NCBI GenBank assembly: GCA_034667465.1
Contig: JAXDJV010000025.1
Span: 186,001-250,000, forward strand
DNA: 64,000 bases
DNA from: JAOBAU01 sp034667465
Lineage (GTDB): Bacteria > Acidobacteriota > Thermoanaerobaculia > Gp7-AA8
Direction of reading: 5' to 3'
A program made the translations under genes and the position numbers. Each line of letters begins with the position of its first letter. Within the stretch, counting starts at the first letter, position 1. Below are positions 53,700-61,476 of this stretch, piece after piece. The notes beneath the pieces are model-generated. The model made no database searches. It saw nothing but the letters and a program-made list of their open reading frames with translations, and was not told the DNA's origin.

Positions 53700-55844
53700 T
53701 TACTTCGCTGCCGACTGTGCCGCGCGACGCCAGCGCGACGCTTCCTGCTGAAGGTCGACCGCGTCGAACGTCCCGGCTGCCATCAGCATCGACTGTCTGC
53801 CGGGATTCGCGCGCACCATCTCGTCGAGCGTTTTCCGCGCATCATCGAGGCGGTTCTCCGACACGAACAACACCGCCAGCTTCGTGTAGGCGTCGCGGTT
53901 CTTCGGAAAAACGGCCAGTTCCTGCCGGAATCCTTCCTCGGCTTCCGCGTTTCTGCCGAGCCGTGCCAGCAGATCGGCCCGTGTCGCTTCCAAATCTTCG
54001 ACCGGTCCGAGTCCCGCTTCCGCGGTTTCCGTTCGCACCCGTTCGAGCAGCTGAAGGGCTTCCGGAATTCGGCCCGCCGACGTCCAGGCCTGCGCAAGGA
54101 AGACCGCCGCATCGCGCGATCGCACCTTGTCCTGCATGGCCAGCTGCGCTTCGCGCTCCGCGGTTGCGAGATCGCGTTTCGCCAGCGCGATACGCGCGAG
54201 CAGAAGATGTGCGGCGCCTGGAGCGCGCGGCATCGCCAGTTGCGCGTGTGCCTCCGCATCTTTGAGCTCGCCGAGCCGGAACTGCAGATTGCCGATCGTC
54301 AATGCGAGACCTGGCGCGAGCTCGGGTGACGTCTCGATTGCTTTACGGTCGTACGCCACCGCTCCGCGCAAGTCACCCTGCTCTTCGTGCAGGATGGCCA
54401 GCCGCAGCAGAACATCCGTGAAGCGCGGATTCTCACGCAACAGCTTCTCGTAGATAGCGATCGCGTCGCGGTAATCGTGCGCGAGCTCGTGCTGCGCGGC
54501 GACTTTCATCTCCTCCAGCACACCGATCATGTCCTTCGGATCGCGCAGTGGTCCTGCCGCCGTGTCGCTGTGCACGGTTCCGATGTATCCCAGTGCGGCG
54601 AGCTTCGCGGCTTCTTCAGGATCGACATTCGTCGGCGCGGTCGCCGCAGTACGCAGCGGCGTCATCGCGTCGCGCAGCTGCGTATACACGCGGCGCTCCT
54701 CGTTCAGGACGTTCTTCTGTTCGCGCGGATCGGCAATGAAGTCGTACAACTCCGGCTTCGGCGCTTCAATGTACTGGTGACGTGCGTCGACCAGCGAACG
54801 AAGCTCGCTCCAGCCAAAATGGATACGCGGGAAGAGCGTCTCACTGTAAATGCGTCGCGGCGCGGCGTCGTTCGGAGAATCAAGCAACGACACACCCTTC
54901 AGCGTCTTCGGAACCTCAGCGCCGACAACCTTCAATGCGGTCGGAACGACGTCGATCAATTGCACGGGCCGATCGACCGATTCGCCGGCGCGCTGCGACT
55001 TCGGCAGCTTCACCATGAGCGGAACGTGGATCGCTTCGCGATAAAGAAAGATCCCGTGCTCGAGCTCTCCGTGATCGCCCAGCCCTTCGCCGTGGTCGGA
55101 CATAAGAACGATCAGTGCGCGATCGTAAATACCGGCGGACTTCAGGTAATCGATAAATTGCCCGACGATTGCATCCGACGTCGCGATCTCACCGTCGTAA
55201 GGATTCGCATAACGCGAACGAAACGGCTCAATGGGCGCGTATGGCGTGTGTGGCTCGAATATATGAAACAGAAAAAAGAACGGGGACGTGCCACGCTGTC
55301 CGATCCACTGCTCCGCGACTTTCGCCGTCGCCGATCCGACGCGCGACAACTCTCCGACCGACACGTTGTTACGCGTATTCATTGAGTCGTCGTAGAAATC
55401 GAATCCGCCGGACAGACCGGTCGCGCCGCGCAACACGTACGCAGAAATTGCAGCGCCGCTCGCATAGCCGGACGATTTCAACATCATTGAGATCGGCGGA
55501 TGTTTGTGCGGATCGTAGGGAAAGCCGAGGTTGTTGCGGACTTCATGTTCCTGCGGCAACAGACCGGTGAGAATCGACACGTGCGACGGCAATGTCATCG
55601 GCACGTGTGAATACGCGTTCTTATAAAGAATCGCGTCGCGCCGGAACGCGTCAATGGCCGGCGTATCAACGTTCTTATAGCCGTAGGCCGGCAGATGATC
55701 GGCGCGCAGCGTGTCGATCGTAATGAAGATGACCGGCGCGCCGGCGAAGGTCTCCGCGGCCTGGCCACCGCGCCGGCATCCGGCCATCGTGACGGCGAGC
55801 AGTGTGGCGGCGATAAGCAGCCGGCGTGGCAGAGCGGTTTGCAC
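53700..55844 (-). CDS. Sulfatase-superfamily lipoprotein with C-terminal TPR
   Basis: 714 residues from a GTG at 55844. A lipobox (LLAVTMAGC) follows a short basic signal. The alkaline-phosphatase-superfamily core has the metal sites ITIDTLRADH, the segment MTLPSHVSILTG where the nucleophile is expected to be Thr instead of formylglycine Cys, and MSDHGEGLGDHG. The last ~250 residues carry TPR-like helices. Such sulfatase-TPR proteins are common in Acidobacteriota; the substrate is unknown (phosphoester or sulfate ester). Directly downstream, a repeat separates it from the TonB gene. Confidence 0.88.
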   Translation of the reverse strand: MQTALPRRLLIAATLLAVTMAGCRRGGQAAETFAGAPVIFITIDTLRADHLPAYGYKNVDTPAIDAFRRDAILYKNAYSHVPMTLPSHVSILTGLLPQEHEVRNNLGFPYDPHKHPPISMMLKSSGYASGAAISAYVLRGATGLSGGFDFYDDSMNTRNNVSVGELSRVGSATAKVAEQWIGQRGTSPFFFLFHIFEPHTPYAPIEPFRSRYANPYDGEIATSDAIVGQFIDYLKSAGIYDRALIVLMSDHGEGLGDHGELEHGIFLYREAIHVPLMVKLPKSQRAGESVDRPVQLIDVVPTALKVVGAEVPKTLKGVSLLDSPNDAAPRRIYSETLFPRIHFGWSELRSLVDARHQYIEAPKPELYDFIADPREQKNVLNEERRVYTQLRDAMTPLRTAATAPTNVDPEEAAKLAALGYIGTVHSDTAAGPLRDPKDMIGVLEEMKVAAQHELAHDYRDAIAIYEKLLRENPRFTDVLLRLAILHEEQGDLRGAVAYDRKAIETSPELAPGLALTIGNLQFRLGELKDAEAHAQLAMPRAPGAAHLLLARIALAKRDLATAEREAQLAMQDKVRSRDAAVFLAQAWTSAGRIPEALQLLERVRTETAEAGLGPVEDLEATRADLLARLGRNAEAEEGFRQELAVFPKNRDAYTKLAVLFVSENRLDDARKTLDEMVRANPGRQSMLMAAGTFDAVDLQQEASRWRRAAQSAAK

Positions 55845-55896
55845 GCTGCGGTAAAAGCGCAGCGGTCGTTGCAGATTCCCGCTTTGGGCAAAGGGC

Positions 55897-55927
55897 GTGG
55901 AGATGCGGGCTAAGAGCCCGCATCCAC
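55897..55927. repeat. Hairpin repeat, family C-like
   Basis: GTGGAGATGCGGGCT, a short loop, then AGCCCGCATCCAC: the same GTGG/CCAC end motif as in the hairpins at 16208 and 28441. It lies between the sulfatase start and the TonB terminator. Confidence 0.6.
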
Positions 55928-55949
55928 ATTGTCGGAGAGAAGCTCCCCC

Positions 55950-55984
55950 AAAAACAAAACGCCCCGACCTTTCGGCCGGGGCGT
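55950..55984 (-). terminator. Intrinsic terminator of the TonB receptor gene
   Basis: On the minus strand AACGCCCCGGCC, loop GAAA, GGTCGGGGCGTT is followed by a T-rich run (TTTTGTTTTT). It lies 24 bp past the TonB stop. Confidence 0.88.
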
Positions 55985-56007
55985 TCGTTTGAAACGGGTT
56001 TACTGAA

Positions 56008-59000
56008 TCAGAAGCGGATGCCGACCGACAGCTGGTACGTGCGCGCAAGCTGGTAGCTCGCGGCGCCGTTGGCCTGACCGTACAGATCGCCCTTCGCGTA
56101 GTTCGTGCCGAGCACCGGTGAGTCGGTGAACGGGTTGAAATTGTTGCAACGTCCCGGAGTCACACCCGTTGCTGCACCGGCGACCGCGCCAGTGCCGTTC
56201 GGGCAGAGGAGCGAACCGTCAGCGCGGCGGGAGACGCCGGAGTTGCGGGTGAGGATCGTGGTGTCCGGAAGAACAACCTTCTGCTCGTTGAAGAGGTTGA
56301 AGACTTCCGTTTCGATGAACAGCTCAGCGCGCGAGATCGGGAGCGTGTAGTTGATCGCCAGATCGGTACGCGTGATGTTGTCCGTGCGGTGCGCGCCACG
56401 GCTGCTGAAGTAGTACGTAACGGTCGCCGGCGTGCTGCGATAGCCGAGAGACGCGGTACCGGTAGCCGGGTTGCGAACCGACGTAATCGCTGCAACGTCC
56501 GAGTACGGCAGACCCGAGTCGTAGCGCTCGAGAGCGCTGACGTTCAGGCGGCCGACCGGGCCGAGAGCGAAGTCCATGCTCGCCCAGCCGCGGAACTTGT
56601 GGCGCTGATCGCCGCTGAGGTAGCCGTACGGACGGTTCTGGATGAAGCCCTGATACTCGGGGTACTGGAAGATCCAGCCGCCCTCAGACTGCGGACCACC
56701 TGCCGTACCTTCGCCCTCTGCGTTGCCTTTGAGGGTTGAGTACGTGTAGTTGCCGCCGAGGTTGAGGCGCTGGAAGAAGCGATACTGCGCCTGCATCTGG
56801 ACCGCTTTGTACTTACGGTCGAGCAGGTCGGTGTTGCCCACGAGCGTCAGATCGGCAATCGCGCCGGTGCGCGGCTCGGTGACCCGACCGGTCGTGGTGT
56901 TCGTGGTGGAGACGTAGTAGTTGTTCCAGTCACGATCGATGTAGTCGGCGCGGACATAACCGTTCGGGCCGACCTGGAATCCGGCGCCGAGGGTGTACTC
57001 GCGCATACCCGGCGACTTGAGCTTGCCAGCGAGGCGGGTGCTGAATCCACCGACCTTGATGACGTCAGCCGTCGTCTTGTCCGGCTGGCCGTTCGCGAAG
57101 CGATTCGCTTTCAGCCAGTCGATTGCGGCCTTGACGATCTGCGCGGAAGAGCCGCTCGTCGTCGGGCCGTAGTAGTAGTAGTAGTAGCTGGCCGGTTCGC
57201 CTGCGTTCGAGCCTGCGCCCTGAACGGTCTCAGCGAGACGTCCAACGTACTTACCGTAGGTTGCATTGATGCGGATGCGACCGTTGCCGGCGACGTCATA
57301 GATCGCGCCGATGCGCGGGCTGAACGTCGAGTCGTCAGAGGTCTTGTTGCCTGCACTGTCAACAGCCTTGGTGACGTCGTAACGACCACCGAGGTTGAAC
57401 GAGAAGTGGCTGTTGAGGTCCCACTTGTCGTTGACGAACGCCGAGTTCGTCTTGAGGTCGGAACCGATCGACGGGATCTCGACCGGGTAGTACTCGATGT
57501 CGTCACCGCTGCCGCTGTTGAGGTAGTACGTCACGCTGCCGTCCGCATTGCGCGTCGGAGCCTGTGCGTACGTCCAGACAGTGAGGTTGGTCGGCGACTG
57601 ATAGTTGTTCGCGAGGCGGTTTTCCTTGAAGTTCTCAATGCCGGCGACGAGGTTATGCGTGCCGAGGGCCTTGGTACCAAGGAAGTACGTCGCCTTGCCG
57701 GTCCAGAGCGTGTTGTCGCGCTTTTCGTTGTCGCAGTCGCCGCAGAAGTACGGCGCGTTGGCGACACCGCGAAGCGAGGCAGAGCTCGGATAGGCGATGA
57801 GCGGGGTACCGGCATAGATGTCGTGGTTGTCGCCACCGAAGCCGATGAAGGTGAAGCGGCGGTTCGACCAGTTACCTTCGATGAGGAGGTTGTTGGTCAG
57901 AATGCCGTTGTAGTGCGCGCTCTTGAAGTCTTCCGCCTGGCGGATGTCCGGGTCGAGTCCGGCCTGTTCCCAGGCGAAACCGATCTGGTTGTTGTTCGTC
58001 GACTTCAGCGGCGAACGGAGGTAGGTCGCCTGCAGCGAGTGCTTCGCAGTGACCTGACCGGTGAGCTTGGCTTCCGTACGCTGGTTGATCGTATCGGAGA
58101 AGACCTCGGCGCCACCTGCACGGAAGTTGCCGATGCTGTTGCTGGTCTTCGAGTAACGACCCGCGCCGAAGAACCACAGACGATCGCGGATGATGCGGCC
58201 ACCGAGGGTCGCTTCATACGTGTTGTTCAGGGTGTCCGGCTTGTCCGGGAAGTTGTGATCGCTCTCCCACTTGTTGAGCGACGTCCAGCTCGGGTTGTCG
58301 AGCGAGTCGCGGAAAGAACCCGAGAACTCGTTACCACCCGACTTGGTGATGGCGTTGATGACACCACCCGTGAAACGGCCGTATTCGGCCGAGACGCCGG
58401 CCGACATGACCGTCGTCTCCTGAATCGCGTCCTCGATGAACAGCGGACGCGCCTGACCACGCAGGTTCTCCTGAACGTTGGAGCCGTCGACGTTGATCAG
58501 GTTGTCGTTCGCGAACGAACCCGAGATCTGGACCGCTGCACGCGGACCGTTCGCGGTGACGCCAGGCGCAAGCAGAGCGATGCCGGTGACCGTGCGCGAG
58601 AGCGGCAGCTGATCAACGAGCTTCTTCTGATAGTTCGCCTGCACTTCGGTCGTCTCGAGGACCGCCGGCGCCGATGCCGTAACCGTGATTGCTTCGGCAA
58701 CCGCCGAAACCTTCAGGTCCGCATCCGCGCGGGACGTCGACGAAACACCGACGTGAACCGTCTTGTTGACCGTCTGGAGACCAGACAGCTCAATCTTGAC
58801 GGTGTAATCGCCAGGCGGAAGAGCCGCCAGGCTGAAGTTGCCGTTGACATCAGAGACCGCCGTACGGCTTCCCTGCATGCTCGGCGAGGTGACCGTCACC
58901 GTTGCTCCCGGAAGCGGATTGCCGCCGGTCGTCACGGTGCCGACCAGTTGGCCCGTCGTGGAGCTCTGCGCAAACGCGCTAACGCACGCAAGCAGAACGA

Positions 59001-59034
59001 CGAGCACTACTGCTAGTGACCGAAAAAACTTCAT
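56008..59034 (-). CDS. TonB-dependent outer-membrane receptor with carboxypeptidase-regulatory domain
   Basis: 1008 residues from the ATG at 59034, with a strong AAGGAGGG site. Signal peptide about 1-22 (ending SAFAQ). An N-terminal CarboxypepD_reg-like domain (about 27-105, PLPGATVTVTS, VSDVNGNFSLAALPPGDYTV) precedes the plug (NVDGSNVQENLRGQARPLFIED) and the beta-barrel. It ends in the BAM-type aromatic residue (IRF). Oar-like receptors of this kind are frequent in Acidobacteriota; the ligand is unknown. A six-Tyr tract (57169-57186) sits in an external-loop position. Confidence 0.93.
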   Translation of the reverse strand: MKFFRSLAVVLVVLLACVSAFAQSSTTGQLVGTVTTGGNPLPGATVTVTSPSMQGSRTAVSDVNGNFSLAALPPGDYTVKIELSGLQTVNKTVHVGVSSTSRADADLKVSAVAEAITVTASAPAVLETTEVQANYQKKLVDQLPLSRTVTGIALLAPGVTANGPRAAVQISGSFANDNLINVDGSNVQENLRGQARPLFIEDAIQETTVMSAGVSAEYGRFTGGVINAITKSGGNEFSGSFRDSLDNPSWTSLNKWESDHNFPDKPDTLNNTYEATLGGRIIRDRLWFFGAGRYSKTSNSIGNFRAGGAEVFSDTINQRTEAKLTGQVTAKHSLQATYLRSPLKSTNNNQIGFAWEQAGLDPDIRQAEDFKSAHYNGILTNNLLIEGNWSNRRFTFIGFGGDNHDIYAGTPLIAYPSSASLRGVANAPYFCGDCDNEKRDNTLWTGKATYFLGTKALGTHNLVAGIENFKENRLANNYQSPTNLTVWTYAQAPTRNADGSVTYYLNSGSGDDIEYYPVEIPSIGSDLKTNSAFVNDKWDLNSHFSFNLGGRYDVTKAVDSAGNKTSDDSTFSPRIGAIYDVAGNGRIRINATYGKYVGRLAETVQGAGSNAGEPASYYYYYYGPTTSGSSAQIVKAAIDWLKANRFANGQPDKTTADVIKVGGFSTRLAGKLKSPGMREYTLGAGFQVGPNGYVRADYIDRDWNNYYVSTTNTTTGRVTEPRTGAIADLTLVGNTDLLDRKYKAVQMQAQYRFFQRLNLGGNYTYSTLKGNAEGEGTAGGPQSEGGWIFQYPEYQGFIQNRPYGYLSGDQRHKFRGWASMDFALGPVGRLNVSALERYDSGLPYSDVAAITSVRNPATGTASLGYRSTPATVTYYFSSRGAHRTDNITRTDLAINYTLPISRAELFIETEVFNLFNEQKVVLPDTTILTRNSGVSRRADGSLLCPNGTGAVAGAATGVTPGRCNNFNPFTDSPVLGTNYAKGDLYGQANGAASYQLARTYQLSVGIRF
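57169..57186. repeat. Six-codon TAC trinucleotide tract in the TonB gene
   Basis: Six GTA units on the + strand give six TAC codons on the minus strand (consecutive Tyr). Length variation here would keep the frame. Confidence 0.8.
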
Positions 59035-59299
59035 GTATCCCTCCTTGTGAATTGTGAAGCCACAACTTCCAATCGGACCCCAACTGCATTCGTTTGGCCT
59101 ACTGCACCAAAACGGAAAAGTAATTGAGCGGATACGACTTAGCTTCGGGAACACCCATCCGGAAGATGAGTCGAAATTCAACCGCTTGAATTCGCGACCT
59201 TGTTTTCCTGGACGATGCTTCGAGTCTCGCAAACTGCCCGCGCAAGCCTCGGCCCCCAAATGCAGCGCGTACCATACGCTTCTCGCTGGCAACATTCAA
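59035..59299. other. Leader and promoter region of the TonB receptor gene
   Basis: 265 bp with no gene recognised. It contains a pyrimidine-rich stretch and AT-rich segments where a promoter is expected. I could not fix the -35/-10 pair with confidence. Confidence 0.5.
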
Positions 59300-60196
59300 C
59301 TACCGCCCGAGGGCGTGCCGCAGCGAGCTTCCAACCTCGGCGTACGAGAACGTAAACCCTTCCGCAACGCCGCGCGCCGGCTCCACCCGCTCACTCGTCA
59401 GCAGCGTTTCATCCGCCATCTCACCAAAGAGGATGCGCAGCACGAACGCGGGAAGCGGAAAAATCGCCGGACGATGCAGCTCCGACGCGAGAGCTTTCGT
59501 GAACTCGCGATTCGTCACCGCCGACGGCGCCGCAACGTTATAAACAGCGCGCGCGTCTTCGCGGTCGATCGACCATTCGATGAAGCGGATCACGTCATCG
59601 CGATCGACCCACGGCATCCACTGCGCGCCGCTGCCGATCACACCACCAACACAAAGCCGGAACGGCAGCAGCATCTTCGCGAGCGCTCCGCCATCTGCTG
59701 CGAGCACGACACCGAAGCGAAGAATGACGACGCGCGCGACGTCATCGGCGCGATGCGCTTCCTCTTCCCAGCGCCGCGTGACGTCGACGAGAAAGCCTTT
59801 GCCGGCGCCTGCACGTTCGTCGAGTACTTCATCGCCGCGCGATCCGTAGTAACCGACCGCGGATGCAGAAACGAACGTCCGCGCTCGCGGAGTTGCGCGC
59901 ATCACATCGACGAGTGCGCGCGTCGCATCGACGCGGCTCTCGATGATTCGCTGCCTGCGCGCCGCGGTCCAGCGTCCGGCGCCGACATTCTCGCCGGCGA
60001 GATTGATGATGACGTCCGCGGACGCAACGTCATCGCGCCACGCACCGCCGTTTTCGCGCGGGTTCCACGCGACGCCGCGTCCCGCGCGAACCTTCGACGC
60101 ATCGCGCGACAACACCACGACATCGCCGCGCGGCAGAAGGTTGCGCACGAGCGGCTCGCCGATGAATCCGCTGCCACCCGCGATGACGATCTTCAT
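59300..60196 (-). CDS. TIGR01777 NAD-dependent epimerase/dehydratase (DUF1731)
   Basis: 298 residues. A Rossmann start KIVIAGGSGFIGEPLVRNLL and the family motif INLAGENVGAGRW are decisive. The C-terminal DUF1731 segment (PLPAFVLRILFGEMADETLL) matches TIGR01777. The family's enzymatic reaction is unknown; it resembles sugar-nucleotide epimerases. It may act on cell-envelope precursors. No operon partner is evident. Confidence 0.92.
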   Translation of the reverse strand: MKIVIAGGSGFIGEPLVRNLLPRGDVVVLSRDASKVRAGRGVAWNPRENGGAWRDDVASADVIINLAGENVGAGRWTAARRQRIIESRVDATRALVDVMRATPRARTFVSASAVGYYGSRGDEVLDERAGAGKGFLVDVTRRWEEEAHRADDVARVVILRFGVVLAADGGALAKMLLPFRLCVGGVIGSGAQWMPWVDRDDVIRFIEWSIDREDARAVYNVAAPSAVTNREFTKALASELHRPAIFPLPAFVLRILFGEMADETLLTSERVEPARGVAEGFTFSYAEVGSSLRHALGR

Positions 60197-60414
60197 GTCG
60201 CGGATTCTACTGCCGCGTCATGGCATCACGCACGGCCGGCAGAATCGGAAACGACGCGAAGGCTCTGCCACATACGCAGCCGGCCGTGCCGGCTAAAAAC
60301 GAAACCCCCGCCGGGTCCAGCGGCGGGGGTTTCTGATGCAAGGAGATGAGGGATGGTTCAGCGCGTTCAGTTCAATCGGTCCACTCATTCAGACGGACAC
60401 GCCCGCGAAAAGTT
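60197..60414. other. Intergenic region between the epimerase start and tsaD end
   Basis: 218 bp with no ORF recognised. It contains a small palindrome (AGCCGGCCGTGCCGGCT near 60278-60294) and the tsaD terminator at about 60294-60333. Confidence 0.55.
60294..60333 (-). terminator. Intrinsic terminator downstream of tsaD
   Basis: Minus strand: AACCCCCGCCG and CGGCGGGGGTT form a stem around a short GCTGGACCC loop region, followed by TTCGTTTTTAG. It lies about 80 bp past the tsaD stop. Confidence 0.75.
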
Positions 60415-61446
60415 TCACGCGATTCTCGAGCGTGCTGAAACCCGCTTCGGATCGGTGCGCAACTCCGGTCGCTGCAGCCCCGCGAACGCAATCATTGCGG
60501 CGTTGTCGGTGCAGTAACGCTTCTCCGGCAGGCGCACGCGCACGTCGTGTGCGGCGCCCCATTCGCCGATCCGTTCGCGCAGCGCGCTGTTCGCCGCGAC
60601 TCCGCCCGCAACCGCGACCTCTTCCGGCATCGCTTCGCCTTCGAGTTGCAGCCGCGACCAGATCACCGACAACCGGTCGATGAGCTGCGCAATGAGCGCT
60701 TCCTGAAACGTTGCGGCGAAATCGGCGAGCGATCGCGCATCGCCGTCGACGCCGATTCCATGCTCGCGCGCAAGCCGGATCGCGCCCGCCTTGATGCCGC
60801 TGTACGAGAAATCGGCCGACCTGTCGTTGAACCGCGGAACGGGAAACGGAAAGCGCGCGCGATCGATGCTTCCTCGCCGGCTCTGCTTTTCGATCTCCGG
60901 TCCGCCGGGATACGGCAGGCCGATGAACTTCGCGACTTTGTCGAACGTCTCGCCGATGGCGTCATCGCGCGTGCGATTCAGCATCGTGACCCTGCCATTG
61001 CGCACGTCATAGATCGACGAGTGCCCGCCGCTGATGATGAGCGAGAGAAATCGCGCCGGCAGTTTCGCCGCCGGACCTTCGTTCTGCAGGAATGGCGAAA
61101 AGATGTGGCCTTCGAGGTGATTGACCGGAACGATCGGGATGCCGAGTCCGTAACTCAAACCCTGCGCGCCGGCGACGCCGACGAGCAGCGCGCCGATCAA
61201 TCCCGGCCCTGCGGTGACGGCGATCGAGTCGACGTCGCTCCACTCCGCGGCGCCATCCGACAGCGCGCGCGACACGAGCGGAAAGAGATGCTGCAGATGT
61301 TCGCGCGATGCAATCTCCGGCACGACGCCGCCGAACGGCTGATGCCGCGCAATCTGCGACGCGATGAGATTCACGCGCACGCTGCCGTCGGATTCGAGCA
61401 GCGCCACCGAAGTCTCATCGCAGGAGGTTTCGATGCCGAGAATCAT
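60415..61446 (-). CDS. tsaD: tRNA N6-adenosine threonylcarbamoyltransferase
   Basis: 343 residues. The N-terminus ILGIETSCDETSVALL is diagnostic, and metal-binding HxxxH in NHLEGHIFSPF and an ASKHA-type GGHSSIYDV site follow. The C-terminus has AVAGGVAANSALRERI. It makes the t6A modification at A37 of ANN-reading tRNAs with TsaB/TsaE partners, which are not adjacent. Divergent from valS with about 30 bp between starts. Confidence 0.97.
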   Translation of the reverse strand: MILGIETSCDETSVALLESDGSVRVNLIASQIARHQPFGGVVPEIASREHLQHLFPLVSRALSDGAAEWSDVDSIAVTAGPGLIGALLVGVAGAQGLSYGLGIPIVPVNHLEGHIFSPFLQNEGPAAKLPARFLSLIISGGHSSIYDVRNGRVTMLNRTRDDAIGETFDKVAKFIGLPYPGGPEIEKQSRRGSIDRARFPFPVPRFNDRSADFSYSGIKAGAIRLAREHGIGVDGDARSLADFAATFQEALIAQLIDRLSVIWSRLQLEGEAMPEEVAVAGGVAANSALRERIGEWGAAHDVRVRLPEKRYCTDNAAMIAFAGLQRPELRTDPKRVSARSRIA

Positions 61447-61476
61447 GCGCCGTCACTATAATCGCGCGCTCCGATC

